Assembly: GCA_001566295.1 (NCBI GenBank)
Contig: KQ964246.1
Coordinates: forward strand, 1-64,000
Length of the DNA: 64,000 nt
DNA from: Microdochium bolleyi
Taxonomy: Eukaryota; Ascomycota; Sordariomycetes; Xylariales; Microdochiaceae
Direction: 5' to 3'
A program made the translations under genes and the position numbers. Shown here piece after piece: positions 31,566-45,000 of the stretch (position 1 is the stretch's first letter; every line of letters begins with the position of its first letter). Under the pieces are notes generated by a model. That model did not search any database. It worked only from the letters and a program-made list of their open reading frames with translations, and was not told where the DNA came from.

Positions 31566-32423
31566 GATAGCTGTGGTCTGGAGATCTCGATTGAGGGAGA
31601 GGGTATTGAAACCGTAGTCAAGTGCAAGTATCAATAGACAGGAAATGGTGGAATTGCGGGCAACCGAGCAAAGCAAATCGGCTCTGAATCTGCTTGGAGA
31701 TGGATCGATGAAGGACCTGCAAACAGGGAGGGTGAAGGATGCGCTGTGGCGCACGATCTCGGCAGGTGGAAAGTGGACTTCCAGGAGCTGGAAGAGGACA
31801 AACGCAATGGTCGCCTGTTGTAATGGGAAGCCTCCCTTCGGCACGGGCTATCTTGATCGACTGCTCCAGCTACGCGCCAACATGAAAGGCTCGGATGGAT
31901 TCAATGGGCCGTCCCCGCCGGGGAGCGGACCAACGGAGTAACTTTTCGAGCCTATGCGCCTGCGTCAGCTCGTCCCGAAAGGGAACAAAGGGACCGAACA
32001 GGGATTAGGCCACGACCCTGCGTGCCGACTGCGACCAACAGCAAACTGTCTCACTGGACTAAACTACACCACCGAACGGCACATTCACGGGCCGGGGCGA
32101 GTCGTGGACTTCGGCGCGGTCATCGGGGCCGGAACCGTCGCCGGCTGCCATGTGCTACCCGGAGCAACGTGCATGTGTGACAGTATGAGTGTCGTATCAT
32201 AACGAATGGCTTCAAGGCGAGTCTGGAGCAGAGACGGCTATTGATATCAGTCCGTGTCAAACTTGACAGATTGAGCGAGAATCTTTCTCCGTCTCTCCTC
32301 AAGCATTTCTCATCGGTTGCGATATCAAAATTGCCATCAAAGTGCAGCAACCTCGATCCATTCATTGAGACAAAGCCTTCGACTTTCGCTCCCATTATCA
32401 GACCTCATTCCCACCCACAAGCC
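31566..32423. promoter_or_regulatory. Bidirectional promoter of MFS and P450
   Basis: An 858-bp region between divergent start codons. At about 31912-31926 a GC-rich inverted repeat is seen (tccccgccgggga), and a CGG/CCG-rich block lies at about 32112-32145 (including cggaaccg). Zn2Cys6 regulators often bind paired CGG or CCG triplets, so these are candidate sites for the cluster regulator. This is inference; no consensus for this protein is known to me. Confidence 0.4.
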
Positions 32424-34419
32424 ATGGCTCTTGCAGATTCAATTTCAGTCATTGCTCAGAGCTCGGCAACCTGGCTTGCCGATTTCCGGACGGTTGCATC
32501 GACGTGGTCGTACGCCAAAATCTTCGGCGTCGTCTCCGCTGTGGCTGCGATCCATGCCATTTCTCGTGCCGTGTACCTCACATTCTTTCATCCCCTCTCA
32601 AAGTTCCCGGGTCCCAGAATCGCGGCTGTTAGCAATATCTATTACGCCGTCAAATGGTCAGTCTAAACCATACCGCAGCCCGAGCGCTACACGGTTGTTA
32701 CCTGTGCGAGCCATGGGGTACTGACACGCGTGGATTGATGATTAGGCTTTCCGGCAGATATCCGATGGCTTGCCAGAAGCTCTTTGAGCAGTATGGGCCC
32801 GTGGTCCGGATCGCTCCCAACGAACTGGTCTTCTCCGGCACCCAGTCGTACTATGGTTAGTTAGAGAACGCCCTGATATGTGCAATACATTATCCTGTAT
32901 CACCATTTCTGACGCTTCCCATCCAGACATCCACGCAAGCGCCGTCCGCAACCGTGAGACCTTCGTCAAGACGAAGTTCCAGGATATCGGAGAGAAAGAG
33001 CCTGGTGTCACCGCTGAGCGTGACCCCGAAGTGCATCGCGAGGTGGCCCGCAAGCTGCGACCCGCCTTCAGTCCTCGCTCGCTCAAGGCGCAGGAGCCCA
33101 CCCTGAACAGCCACGTCGACGAGCTCATCGATCGTATCAACACCCACGGCACAACGGGACGGGGCATCAACTTCCTGGAGGTAATGCATAGGGTCAACTT
33201 GATTTCTGCACAGCCCGAATGAGCAGTTAACTTACTAAGTCCCCTGTGACTCCAGTGGATGGACCGGTACAGCTGGGATGTTGCCGCAAATATGGCGTAT
33301 GGGCGCGAGTTCCACCAGGTTCGCGATAGTAAGTCAGCCTCCACTCTAGAATGAGGCCATGCTGGCAGACCCGTCACGCGATCGGGAGCGTCTGGTAACA
33401 GAACAACTCTGGCTCTGACCTTTTGAAACACAGCCAAAACATCTTCCTTCCTGCAGACTTTTCAGCGTGTCGGGCCCCTGGGTACAGTCGTCCAAGTTTT
33501 CAGTCGCTTCCCCCTCCTCCGCCCTCTCGGCTTGCTTTTCGTCCCACCAAGCGTTGTAAAGACACTGCCTACCCTACTACGCATGAACCGGCAGGAAGTT
33601 CGGTCTCGCATGGCCCGTAAGGACAACCTGCTGCATCCAGACTACATGCAGCACCTGGTCCCAGAGGAGAAGAGCGAAGGCGGTGGGCCGGTGGAGGAGA
33701 TGCCCACCGAGGATTGGCTCGTCGCACAGGCCAACGTGCTCGTACTCGCTGGGTTCGACCCCCTCACAAACGTCATGGTTGCGGTGATGTACTACCTGTG
33801 CCGTTCTCCGGACAAGCTCCGCCGCCTTACCGAGGAGATACGCGGCGCTTTCACGTCGTACAGCGACATCAATGTGGACGCTCTGCAGAGTTTCAAGTAT
33901 CTTCAGGCCGTCCTCGAAGAGTGTCTACGGATTCACACGAACGCGGCATTCGGCCTGCCGAGACTTTGCCCTGGCGCCACCATCGACGGCTACCACGTGC
34001 CTGAAGGTGTAAGTCCATTACATCATGGCACAATCTGTATGATTTGTGGTCCCGGCTAACAAGGGCGACGGCAGACCGTGGTTCAAACATGCCACTACGC
34101 TACTACCCACGACGAAAAGAACTTTGCCATGCCCTACGAGTTCCACCCCGAGCGGTTCCTGCCTGAGACACACCCACTCTACGACGCTCGCTTCAGCAAT
34201 GACAACAAGAAGGCGTTCGTGCCCTTCTCCTCAGGTCCCCGCGGCTGTCCCGGGTATAATGCTGCCTACATGCAGCTTCGCCTCACTCTAGCCAAGATGT
34301 TTTGGACATTCGACGTCGAACTGACTAATGGCGATACCTTGGATTGGGAGCGCGACTTGAGAATGTATGCAGTCTGGATACGGCCCGAAGTGTGGGTCCG
34401 GTTTACCAAGGTGCAGTAG
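32424..34419 (+). CDS. Cytochrome P450 monooxygenase
   Basis: Six exons (32424-32656, 32746-32855, 32927-33180, 33256-33328, 33434-34008, 34075-34419) give 529 residues in frame. The N-terminus has a membrane anchor (about residues 30-55), followed by the proline-rich HPLSKFPGPR. The I-helix reads LVLAGFDPLTN. The K-helix ExxR is EECLR. The PERF region is FHPERFLPE. The haem-binding loop is FSSGPRGCPG, fitting FxxGxRxCxG with the Cys ligand. The common I-helix AGxxT threonine is displaced, with Pro at that place. It should be an ER-bound oxygenase that tailors the PKS-NRPS product; it lies between exporter and synthase. The intron count is high compared with neighbours, which is usual for P450s. 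The substrate cannot be predicted. Confidence 0.9.
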
Positions 34420-36017
34420 ATCTCGACCACATCAAAGAATTGCACCTTGCCTCTCTGGACTGGAGAAGTAATTGTGTGCAACCGCACAGCAGATATGTGG
34501 AAGACACTTGAGGTTGAGACAAGGGGGGTGGTTGCAGGGAGGTGGCACAGCGAGGAAAGTGCGTGCGTCAAGGTTTCATGAGGGCAGTTTACAATTATAT
34601 TATTGGCCATTGAGAAACATTCTTCAAGTACCATTTCATGGCCCCGTGAGCGTTCTGCTTGCGTGGTGATTCTCTGGTCCGGGCATTCACTCTAGCCATA
34701 TATTGTTTCTTGGATGTGAAACACACACAACAGTATGCAAGAGAGTTCTAGCTCACAAAATAGAGACAAAACTTCATTACTGTCAATTCTTTAGCCTGGC
34801 TTAGTTATGAATGTATTCCCATCTGAGCCAGAGCTATAGTATGCTCAAGAAACTCCACTGCCTAACTTTCGAGCATGCCTTCAGTCAGGTGTGATTTTCG
34901 TTAATCAACTCTAAGTCTTGCTTCCGGAACCAACTAGCAAAACATGTGTGACTCTCTCCCCCGTATGTCTTTAGCGGTGGGACGAGACGAAGAGCGTCCT
35001 TGCCCAATGTGGCGTGGGTCGCACTACCAGATTGAGCTCTGTCACGACCTGGGCCCGAGATGCACAAGCTTGTGACTAAGGCGACAATATTGTGCACAGG
35101 TAGATGCGTAAACGAGGTGTTGTGTGAGAGAAGCAGTGATTCGGCCACTTTCGTTCGGGCAATTTACCCCCACAGGTGCTGACGTTCGGGCTTCTGAGCT
35201 CCGCCAGGGGTTTGGCTTATTGTCTTCGATGCTGGTGGGAGAGACTGAACTAGACCGTAAGGCTTGGCGATGGGCGAGCGGCTGACCCCTGGTAGGCAGC
35301 AGGGGGTGGAAGCTTAGCAATGATCGACCGGCTGAGGCCGGGGTTCTGTCCTTGAGGATGTCAGATTCGATTTTCTGACTCGATGACCGCGCGGGTACGT
35401 CGGCGATCCTTCCGCACCCTTGCACGAAGTATCTTTAGAGCCCCACGTGGAAAGTTCCATGCGCCACGGGCGGGTGATAGACATAAGAGTGGCGTGGGAG
35501 CCGGGGTCTGGGATGGAGCGACGGGTAGGGCTTGGCTAGCAAGGCCGACCGGTGTGAAAGTAGAGCTCCGAATTCGGGGCCGATGCTGTGCGAAACGGCA
35601 AGCTTAACATCGGGCCCGTGAAGGCCTACTGTCGCAGCCTCGGCAGCGGTGTCGCAGCCGGATGGAGGTGTGGGTAAGCCACGCCGAATACAGCTGTCCG
35701 ACGTTCAGCTTCGGCGGCGTATGGGGGCCATCCTCCGACGTGGCGTAGCCGGTCGTGGAGATGGTAAGCTTCCAGCAATAGAACATGAAGACTGGTCGCC
35801 GCCGTGAATGCTTCGTAAGTAGAACATCAAGCTCATCCTGCAGACTCATACGTCCAGTTGCACATATTTTGCAAGCATCAACTGCGAGCCTTTACATTGC
35901 AACTGTAGCTTCTCCAAAGTTTTATTGTTGGCGGCCAAGTGTCAGATCAAACCCAGCATTTTCTTCATCGCCCACCACATCATTGACGCCACCACACAAA
36001 CAATAATAACTTCCAAG
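34420..36017. promoter_or_regulatory. Intergenic, contains PKS-NRPS promoter
   Basis: About 1.6 kb between the P450 stop and the synthase start; both genes are on the plus strand. No ORF with a motif. The synthase open frame reaches back to 35925 in the same frame, but the preceding part (35925-36017) is not conserved, and the start at 36018 has a good context (tccaagATGg). Confidence 0.55.
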
Positions 36018-39000
36018 ATGGGTTCGGCTGCCGATTATGGCAACGAGTATGGGCCCAACGAGCCCATCGCTATCGTCGGTACTGGTTGCCGCTTTGCTGG
36101 AGAGGCCAATACGCCGTCAAAACTCTGGGACCTGCTACAGAACCCACCCGACCTCGTGAGCAAGATCCCTGCGGACCGCTTCAGCGCCGAGGGTTTCCAC
36201 AACACCAATAATGCATACCATGGAAACAGCAACGTGCGGCATTCGTACTTCCTCTCAGAGAATGTGCGGGCCTTTGATGCGCAGTTCTTCGGCATCAAGC
36301 CGGTGGAGGCCAATGCGATCGACCCTCAGCAGCGACTGTTGCTCGAGGTCGTCTACGAGGCGCTGGAGCGCGGCGGCCACCCGCTGGGGCAGCTGCGCGG
36401 CTCGGACACGGCCGTGTACGTTGGTGTCATGTGCGGTGACTACGAGGCCCTGCTGCTGCGCGACACGGACAGCATGCCCACGTACCACGCCACGGGCATC
36501 GCGCGCAGCATCCTGTCCAACAGAATCTCGTACTTCTTCGACTGGCACGGGCCTTCCATGAGCATTGACACCGCCTGCTCCTCTAGCTTGATAGCCCTGC
36601 ACCAGGCTGTGCAGGTGCTTCGCTCTGGGACTTCGCGCGTGGCTGTGGCGGCCGGCACGAACCTTATCCTCGGCATGGAGAACTACATTGGTGAGAGCAA
36701 GCTCAAGATGCTGTCACCCAATGGGCGGTCGCGCATGTGGGATGCCGACGCCGACGGGTATGCGCGTGGCGAGGGTGTGGCTGCCGTAGTGTTGAAGCGG
36801 CTGAGCGACGCGCTGCGCGACGGCGACGTGATCGAGGCAATTGTGCGGGAGACGGGGACCAACCAGGACGGCCGCACGCGGGGCATCACGATGCCGAGCG
36901 CGTCGGCGCAGACGAGCCTGATCCGGCAGGTGTACCGCGCGGCCGGGCTCGACCCGGCGGCCCGGCCCGAGGACCGGCCCCACTTCTTCGAGGCCCACGG
37001 CACCGGCACCCCGGCCGGCGACCCGATCGAGGCCGAGGCCATCCGTGACGCCTTCTTCCCGGATGCAGAAAGCGACGACAGCTCGGTGCTCCCCGTCGGC
37101 TCCATCAAGACCGTCATGGGCCACACCGAGGGCACAGCGGGCCTGGCCGCCGTCATCAAGGCTTCGCTTGCCGTGCAGCATGGCGTCATCCCTCCCAACC
37201 TGCTGTTCAACAAGCTCAACCCAAAGATCGACGAGTTCTACAAGCACCTGCATGTGCCCACTTCCGCTCAAGAATGGCCCCAGCTGCAACCAGGGCAGCC
37301 TCGCAGAATCAGTGTCAACAGCTTCGGCTTCGGCGGTGCCAACGCCCATGCCATTATCGAGAGCTATATCCTGCCAGACACCTCAGCGGAGGTTGCCAAT
37401 GGCGTCACCGAGCGCGCCCAGCAGTCCCCCGTTGTACCGTTCGTCTTCTCCGCAAACTCCCAGCAAGCCCTCCGTTCTCTTGTTGGCAAGTTTGCCGCAT
37501 TCCTCGACGACAACAAGACAACGGTTGACCTCAGTGATCTGTCTTGGGCTTTGCAAACGAGACGAAGCAGGCTGCCTGTCGGTGTAGCCTTCAGCGCCGC
37601 AAATGTTGAGGACCTTGCTGAGCAGCTCCGGCGCGCTTCGGGGAACGAGAAAGCCAACATTGGGTCCTTTTTGAGCTCGTCCTCGTCGTCGTCGACCGCC
37701 GCAGCAGGCAAGTCACGCATCCTTGGCATCTTCACTGGCCAGGGTGCTCAATGGGCTGGCATGGGTCGTGAGCTGCTGGAAAGGTCATCTTTCGCCCGAT
37801 CACGGTTGGAGTACCTCGATACGCAGTTACAGAACCTTCCCATTGAGGATCGGCCCAACTGGTCTCTGATTTCCAAGATCGTCGAGAAGCAGGACATTGG
37901 AGAGGCCTCACTCTCACAGCCACTCTGCACAGCTGTTCAGATTCTGCTCGTCGACCTCATACAAGCCGCTGGTGTCAAGTTCCACGCAGTAGTCGGCCAC
38001 TCATCTGGTGAGATTGCTGCCGCGTATGCTGCTGGGACAATCACTGCCGAAGACGCGTGCCGTATTGCGTACTACCGAGGTCTGCACGCGGCCAAGGCTT
38101 GCGGGCCGGAGGATAAGACAGGCCGCATGATGGCTGTCGCGACTACCCGCGACGACGCTCAGGAGCTGTGCGACCTGCCTCACTTCCGCGGCCGTCTGTG
38201 CGTTGCTGCCAACAATGGGCCGCAGAGCGTCACCATGTCGGGCGACGCCGATGCCGTGCTGGAAGCCAAAGTCGTCTTTGAGGACGAGAACAAGGGCGCC
38301 AAGGTGCTGGTCGTAGACAAGGCGTATCATTCTCACCACATGCTGGCCTCTGCAAAGGCATACGAGAAGGATCTCGCGACGCTGTCACCCAAGTTCGACC
38401 TCAGTGGCGGAGGCACAGACCTGTCAAACAAGACGAGGTGGTTCTCGAGTGTGTATAACAAGGACGTGGTCGAGATCCCGGACAAGATGGACGACAGGTA
38501 CTGGAATGCCAACATGGTCGGGGCCGTCCTCTTCGCTGACGCTCTCGAGACCGCTTGGAGAGAGGCGGGGCCGTTCGATGCTATCATCGAGGTTGGGCCT
38601 CACCCTGCTCTCAAGAGACCCGCGCTGGACACGATCAAGGCGGTGGCAGCATCCTTGCCTACGTCCTCTAGCGCAAGTGGACCCCCGCCGTACACTGGCT
38701 TGCTGTCTAGAGGTCACGATGACGTGTTTGTCTTCTCGCAAGGCCTTGGTTCGTTGTGGACGGTCCTTCCCAGTAGCAAGGGTAATGCCCCAAGTTTCGC
38801 AGCCTACGAGGATATCCTGCTCGGTATCAATAGGGCCGACACCACCCGCAAAGCACCAACCTTGGACTTGCCTTCATACCCATGGGATCACGAGCGTGAG
38901 TACTGGCACGAATCCCGGGCTTCGCGTGGTTTCCGCACCCGAGAGACGCCGACTCACGTACTTCTCGGAAACCTCCTGGCCGACGGGCTGCAGGAGAAGC

Positions 39001-42000
39001 AGCTCCAGTGGCGCAACCTCCTCTCCGTGCGGGAGGTGCCGTGGCTCGACGGCCATAAACTGCAGGGGCAGACCGTCTTCCCTGCTGCTGGGTACTGCTC
39101 AATGGCGCTCGAGGCTGGCCAGGTCCTTCTGAGACTTGGGCATGGTGACAGGACGGCGAGAACGATGGAGCTAACCGACGTGACTATCCACAACGCTCTC
39201 GTCTTCCAGGATGACGATACCGCTGTGGAGACCATGTTCATCATCAGTGACATCTGCACCACCCCAACCGGTACCAAAGAGGGAGACGGACTGGACGGTG
39301 TGATCGAGGCGTCGTGGATCCTGCACTCCAGCAACAACACCATCAACGAGTCTGCCCTCTTGACCCCTCCACCCATGGCAATCAAGGCAAGCGGCAAATT
39401 GCGCATCGTCCTGGGTGAACCCAGCGAGAGCATCATGCCCGCCCGTGGGCCTGCCGAGCCGCTGATGAACGACGTTGACCACGACAGATTTTACACGTCC
39501 CTCGCCGATGTCGGCTATGGGTACACGGGACGCTTTAAGACTCTCGACAACCTTTCGCGCAAGGCTGGGTACGCATCAGGTACCATCTCGCACGACGCCG
39601 ACAGCTGCCGCGACGGCCTTGTCGTGCACCCGTCCTCGCTTGACACTGCGATCCAGGCTGTGATCCTCGCCTTCAGCTACCCCTATGATGGAGAGCTTTC
39701 CGCGATTCACGTCCCGACCAAGATCCGCTCGCTGAGGATCAACCCCGAGTTGTGCAAGAAGTACTTTTCCACCGTGCCTGCTGAAGGAGACAATGTACTT
39801 TTGCCATTCGACGCGGTCCTCGGCACTGAAGAGGCAAGTGGTCTGCACGGCGATGTCGATGTCTTCACCCCTGAATCATCGTCCACAATCTTCCAGCTAG
39901 AGGGCGTTGAGTGTGTGCTTTTCGCCCCGGCGACCCCCGCAGATGATAGGCTCATCTTTTCGAGCACATCCTGGGGTCCCCTTGAGCCAGACTGCGCGGT
40001 TATCAGCACAGACATGCGTGCGACCGCCGAGCAGCACTCGCTGGCACTGGACCTCGAGAGAGTGTGTCTGTACTACATGCAGCAGTGGGAGCGCCAAGTC
40101 CCTGCCGACTCACCTGTTCGCCAACCTGGACATGACCAGCACGGGCTGTTCCGCTACTCAGCCCATATCCGCGAGGCCGTCGCGAGCGGACGCCATGCAT
40201 ATGCGCGGCGCGAGTGGCTTAACGACGGGCCCGAGGTCCTGGAGGCAATTCAAAAGCGCTACTCTGAGTCGTGCCTGGATCTCCGCGTCATCAACGTCGT
40301 GGGTAGCAAGATTCCTGATGTTGTTGCTGGTAACACGACTATCCTCGAGCACCTGTTCCAGGATGACCTGCTCACGCAGTACTATGCCGATGCCATGGTC
40401 TTCCCACCTTACACAACCTACCTTGCGAGAGCCATGGCGCAGCTCAGCCACCGCTACCCTGCGATGGACATCCTCGAGGTCGGCGCTGGCACGGGTCACG
40501 CTACCCGAAAGATCCTCGGCGAGGTCGGTTCGGCCTTCGGCTCGTACACCTTCACTGATCTGTCTGCCGGGTTCCTTGACAAGGCCCAAGCCAAGTTTGC
40601 AGAGTCGCCCGCAACGTCAGGCGTCGTAGATAAGATGGCGTTCCGCGTCCTTGACATTGAGAAGGATATCACTTCGCAGGGATACACGCGGCACACTTTC
40701 GACGTCATCGTCGCTTCGCTCGTGCTGCATGCTACACCAGACCTCGAACAGACACTTCGCAACGTCCGCGCCCTTCTCAAGCCCGGAGGCTACCTGATGC
40801 TGCTCGAGCTGACCGACAACGCGCAGATGCGTGGTGGCTTCATCTTCGGCTCCCTGCCCGGCTGGTGGGTGGGTGAGAACGATGGCCGTGTGCTTTCCCC
40901 CTGCATCGAGGTCGACCGTTGGGACACCGCGCTGCGCAACACGGGCTTTGGCGGAGCCGAATCGGTGGCTCACAATGCAGAGGATAGGCTGCCTTTCCCC
41001 GCGGCTGTCATCGTCGCCCAGGCGCTGGATGATCGCGTGAAGCTGCTGCGCGAGCCGCTTGATGAGCTCCCACTTCTCGGTGCTGGGAACGGCAAAGCAG
41101 ACCAGGAGAGGATCGGCGAGGAGCTGCTCATCGTGGGCGGAAGCACAATGGCCACGAGCCGGGTCATTCCCAGAATCCGGCGCCATCTGGACTCTTACTA
41201 CGAGTCCGTAGAGGTTAAGAAGACCTTCGCTGAGGTCCTTGATGTGTCGCCGACAACGACCATCCTGAACCTTTCCGACCTGGACAAGCCCATCTTCGAG
41301 GATCTGACTGCGGAAGCCTGGTCGGGGCTCAAGGCTGCATGCGAAAATGCCCGCACCGTGCTCTGGCTGACCGCCGGCGCGGGCAGTGGCCTGAACCCTT
41401 CCGCCAACATGTCACTCGGCTTTGGTCGATCCGTGCTCTGGGAGGTCCCCGGCCTACAGCTGCAATTCATCGATATCGAGCAGGAGGAGAAGAAGCAGTC
41501 CCTTGGCCTCGATGCCGTCGAGATTGCGAATGCCTTGCTTCGCTTCTCGCTCGCAAGCGAGTGGGAGGCCAAGGGCCAGCTGGGCGCCATGACATGGTCT
41601 AACGAGCTTGAGCTTCACCGCGTCCATGGTGACCGGAGTGACAACAACAGCGGCCCTCTGGCTGTTTACACCATTCCGCGTGTCAAGGCAGACCCGGCGC
41701 AGAACAACCGATTCAACTCTTCGCAGAGACGCATCACTGAGCCTGTCGATCGGAAGACTCAGGCCGTGCAAGTCACGCACGAGGGCACCGATACCGATAG
41801 GGGGTCATGGGCTGTGGACAAGTTGGCATCTGTTGAGGACCTCACCAGAGCAGCCAATGGCCAAAACCTGCTTCTCATTGAGGTTCAGGTCTCATCTCTG
41901 GCTGCGCTCGCAGTCAGCAGTGGAGCCTTGCACGTGGTCCTGGGCAAGGACAACGTCACAGGGGCGGCTATCGTCGGTCTCTCCGACAAGCCTGCCTCAC

Positions 42001-45000
42001 ATGCTTTGGTGCACCGCAGCCACTCGGTGACACTGCCCGCAACTCCGGCCGATCCTGCTGCTTTCTTGTCAGACATTTGCCATGGGCTTCTCGCCTCGGC
42101 GGTTCTTGAACAGATCGCATCTGGTGATGTCGTGCTTGTCCACGAGCCACCAGTGGAGCTGGCCAGGCACATTTCCTCACAAGCCGCGGCCCTGGGCGCA
42201 AAGGTCTACTTTACAACGACGTCTGGCAGGGCGATCTCTCCCGAGTGGTTGCCATGCCCTGCAAACATGCCCCTCCGCCAGCTACGGCGCATTCTGCCCT
42301 TCAAGGTTGCAGCTTTTGCTGATCTGTCTCCTCTAGTCAGCTCGAGCACAATTGCCAAGCAGATCGGGCAGACCATCGCGCTGCACCTACCACACGAATG
42401 TCAGAAGCTCGTAATCGAGTCCCTTGTTCAGAGCCGCGCTCGTCTACCAAGGGCAGCAGGCGATTCTGTCATTCATGCGCACCTGAGCCGTCTTGTCGAC
42501 CAGGCAGGCCACATTGCCGGCAACGGCCAAGTCGAGGCCTCCCTGCTCCCCATCACGTCACTCGGTGCCCTCACGAGCGAAGAGCCTGCCAAGCGTGGCA
42601 TCCATGCCTTGTCTCTGGTTGACTGGAAACCCCGGGAAGCTGGACCGACCCTGGACACTATCGTTCGTCCCGTCGACTACGGGCCCCTCTTCCGTGCCGA
42701 TCGCAGTTACTGGCTGGTCGGTCTCACAGGCGACCTTGGCCTCTCGCTGGTCGAGTGGATGGTCGACAGCGGTGCCAAGCATATCATCCTGTCGAGTCGC
42801 AACCCGAAGATCGACAAAAGGTGGTTGGCCAAGATGGAGGCCCGTGGTGACAACCACATCCATGTTTATGCAAAGTAAGTACCATGTAGTCACCATCCCT
42901 AACACGTTTGACACGATGCTTGGATCATGTAGCCAGCGAGCTAACGGCCTTTCCCACTGCGTACAGCGACGTGACGGACATTGCCGACGTCCAGCGTGTC
43001 GTAGACACCATCCGCGCCGACCTCCCGCCACTTTCTGGTGTCGCACAGGGTGCCATGGTCCTTCGTGATACTCTGATCCGTGATATGGACATTGACACGA
43101 TGCACTCCGTTCTCCGCCCCAAGGTGCTTGGCAGCATTAACCTCCAGCAAGTCCTCAGCCCGGGGAACCAGCCTGACAACCTCGACTTCTTCATTTTCTT
43201 CTCCTCCATGACACAGGTGGTAGGAAACATTGGTCAGAGCAACTACACGGCCGCCAATGCTTTCATGGCCAGCCTAGCCCAGCAGCGCCGCAAGGCCGGC
43301 CTCGCCGCTTCCGTCATCAACATTGGCGCCATCATGGGTCTAGGCTACATTGCCCGCGAGCAAAGCCAGGCGGGCCAGGACAACCTGATCAAGGGTGGCT
43401 ACCAGTTCCTCTCGGCCCACGCGTTCCACCACATCTTTGGCGAGGCCGTGCTTTCCGGCAAGCCTGGCCAGTCTGAAGGGCAGGAGGTCGAGATTTCCAG
43501 CGGATTGCGACATGTCAGTTCTACCGACAGCCGACAGCCTGTATGGTTCCCCAACCCGCGCTTCTCGCACCACATCATCCACGATGGCGATGACGACGGC
43601 GGCAAGGACGCGGCCAAGGCTGGCGGCCAGGGCGTGTCGGTCACCGCATCTCTAGCAGGCGCGACCACGTCCGAGGAAGTTCTGGAGATCGTGCAAGGTG
43701 AGTGTTTTCTCGCTAACAATGAAGTGTGGCGACACTCTTTTGAATCTCTCACTAATTTTGATATCCTTCCGCAGGTGGCTTTTTGGCCAAGCTCGAGAAT
43801 CTCCTGAAGAGCGAACTGGCGTCTGGCGGGAATGCCCTGAGCCTTCGCACTGACGAGATTGGCGTAGACTCGCTCGTGGCCGTCGAGATCCGAACGTGGT
43901 TCCTCAAGACATTACAGGTCAACGTGCCTGTCCTCAAGATCCTTGGCGGCGCATCGATTGGAGATATCTTGGACCACGCAGTTGCCCAGCTGCCCAAGGA
44001 CCTCACCCCAAACATCGGCGCCGCGGGCGCTCCTGACCTCAAGGGTACTGCTGCTCCCCAGCCTGTGGCTGTGAATGGTGAGCAAATCTCCCGGCTTCAG
44101 GACCAGACAGCTCCAGCGACCTCGTTCGACAGCTCTGCTGGTTCCACCGTCACCCCTGATGTTTCCTCCTCGCCCTCGACACCCCCGAATGGTAGTGCTA
44201 CATCAGAGGCTACTTCAGTGGAGGCTAAGGATGAAATGTGTAAACAGGACAGCCGATCGCAGCCCATTAGTAGCCGAGCCGCCATTGAGGAAAATCAGGC
44301 GCCACCAGAGCCCACCGACGAAATCCTGAGGAATGGTCCCCTGTCGCACAGCCAGTCCATGTTCTGGTTCGTCCACAAGTTTGCCCAGGACCCCAGCACT
44401 CTCAACCATACTGGTCTCTTCCGTCTGAGCGGGAGGATCCGAGTCGCAAAACTCCGAGCTGCGGTTGAGCGCGTCGCTCAGCATCACGAGGCCTTGCGTA
44501 CCATGTTTTCGGATGAAGTGCACAACGTCTGTAACGATGACAACGATCTCGACGATATTTCTCCTTCCCGACTACATCCAACCCAGTCTATCCTTGCCAA
44601 AGGCAAATTTAATCTAGAGACTCGATCAATTCGGTCTTCGGACGACGCATACGATGCCTTTGCTGAACTCACGGCTCACGTTTTCGACCTCGAGCATGGC
44701 GAGAGCATGCGCCTTATGCTACTCTCGGTCACAGCAGACGAGCACTACCTGCTCATTGGCTGCCACCACATCAGCGTCGACGGCTGGACAAACAATGTTC
44801 TTATGCGTGACATTGAAGGCGCATACAAGGATCACGACCTACCTAAGACCTTGCAGTACCTCGACTACACTCTTCGTCAGCAAGAGGAGAACCTGAACGG
44901 TACCTGGGCTAAGGATCTCAAGTTTTGGAAACAGGTTCTCGCACCGGATGCGATTCCCGATCCGCTGCCTGTGCTCCCTCTCCCTGGCAGCCAGAGTCGC

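Noticed and set aside
35925..36017. N-terminal extension of the PKS-NRPS open frame by 31 residues
   Set aside because: The first ATG of the conserved protein, at 36018, has a good context and starts just before the KS domain; the extension has no conserved feature and may be leader sequence.
36714..37349. Antisense ORFs of about 180-210 codons inside the megasynthase
   Set aside because: Shadows of the KS-coding region in other frames, without independent motifs.
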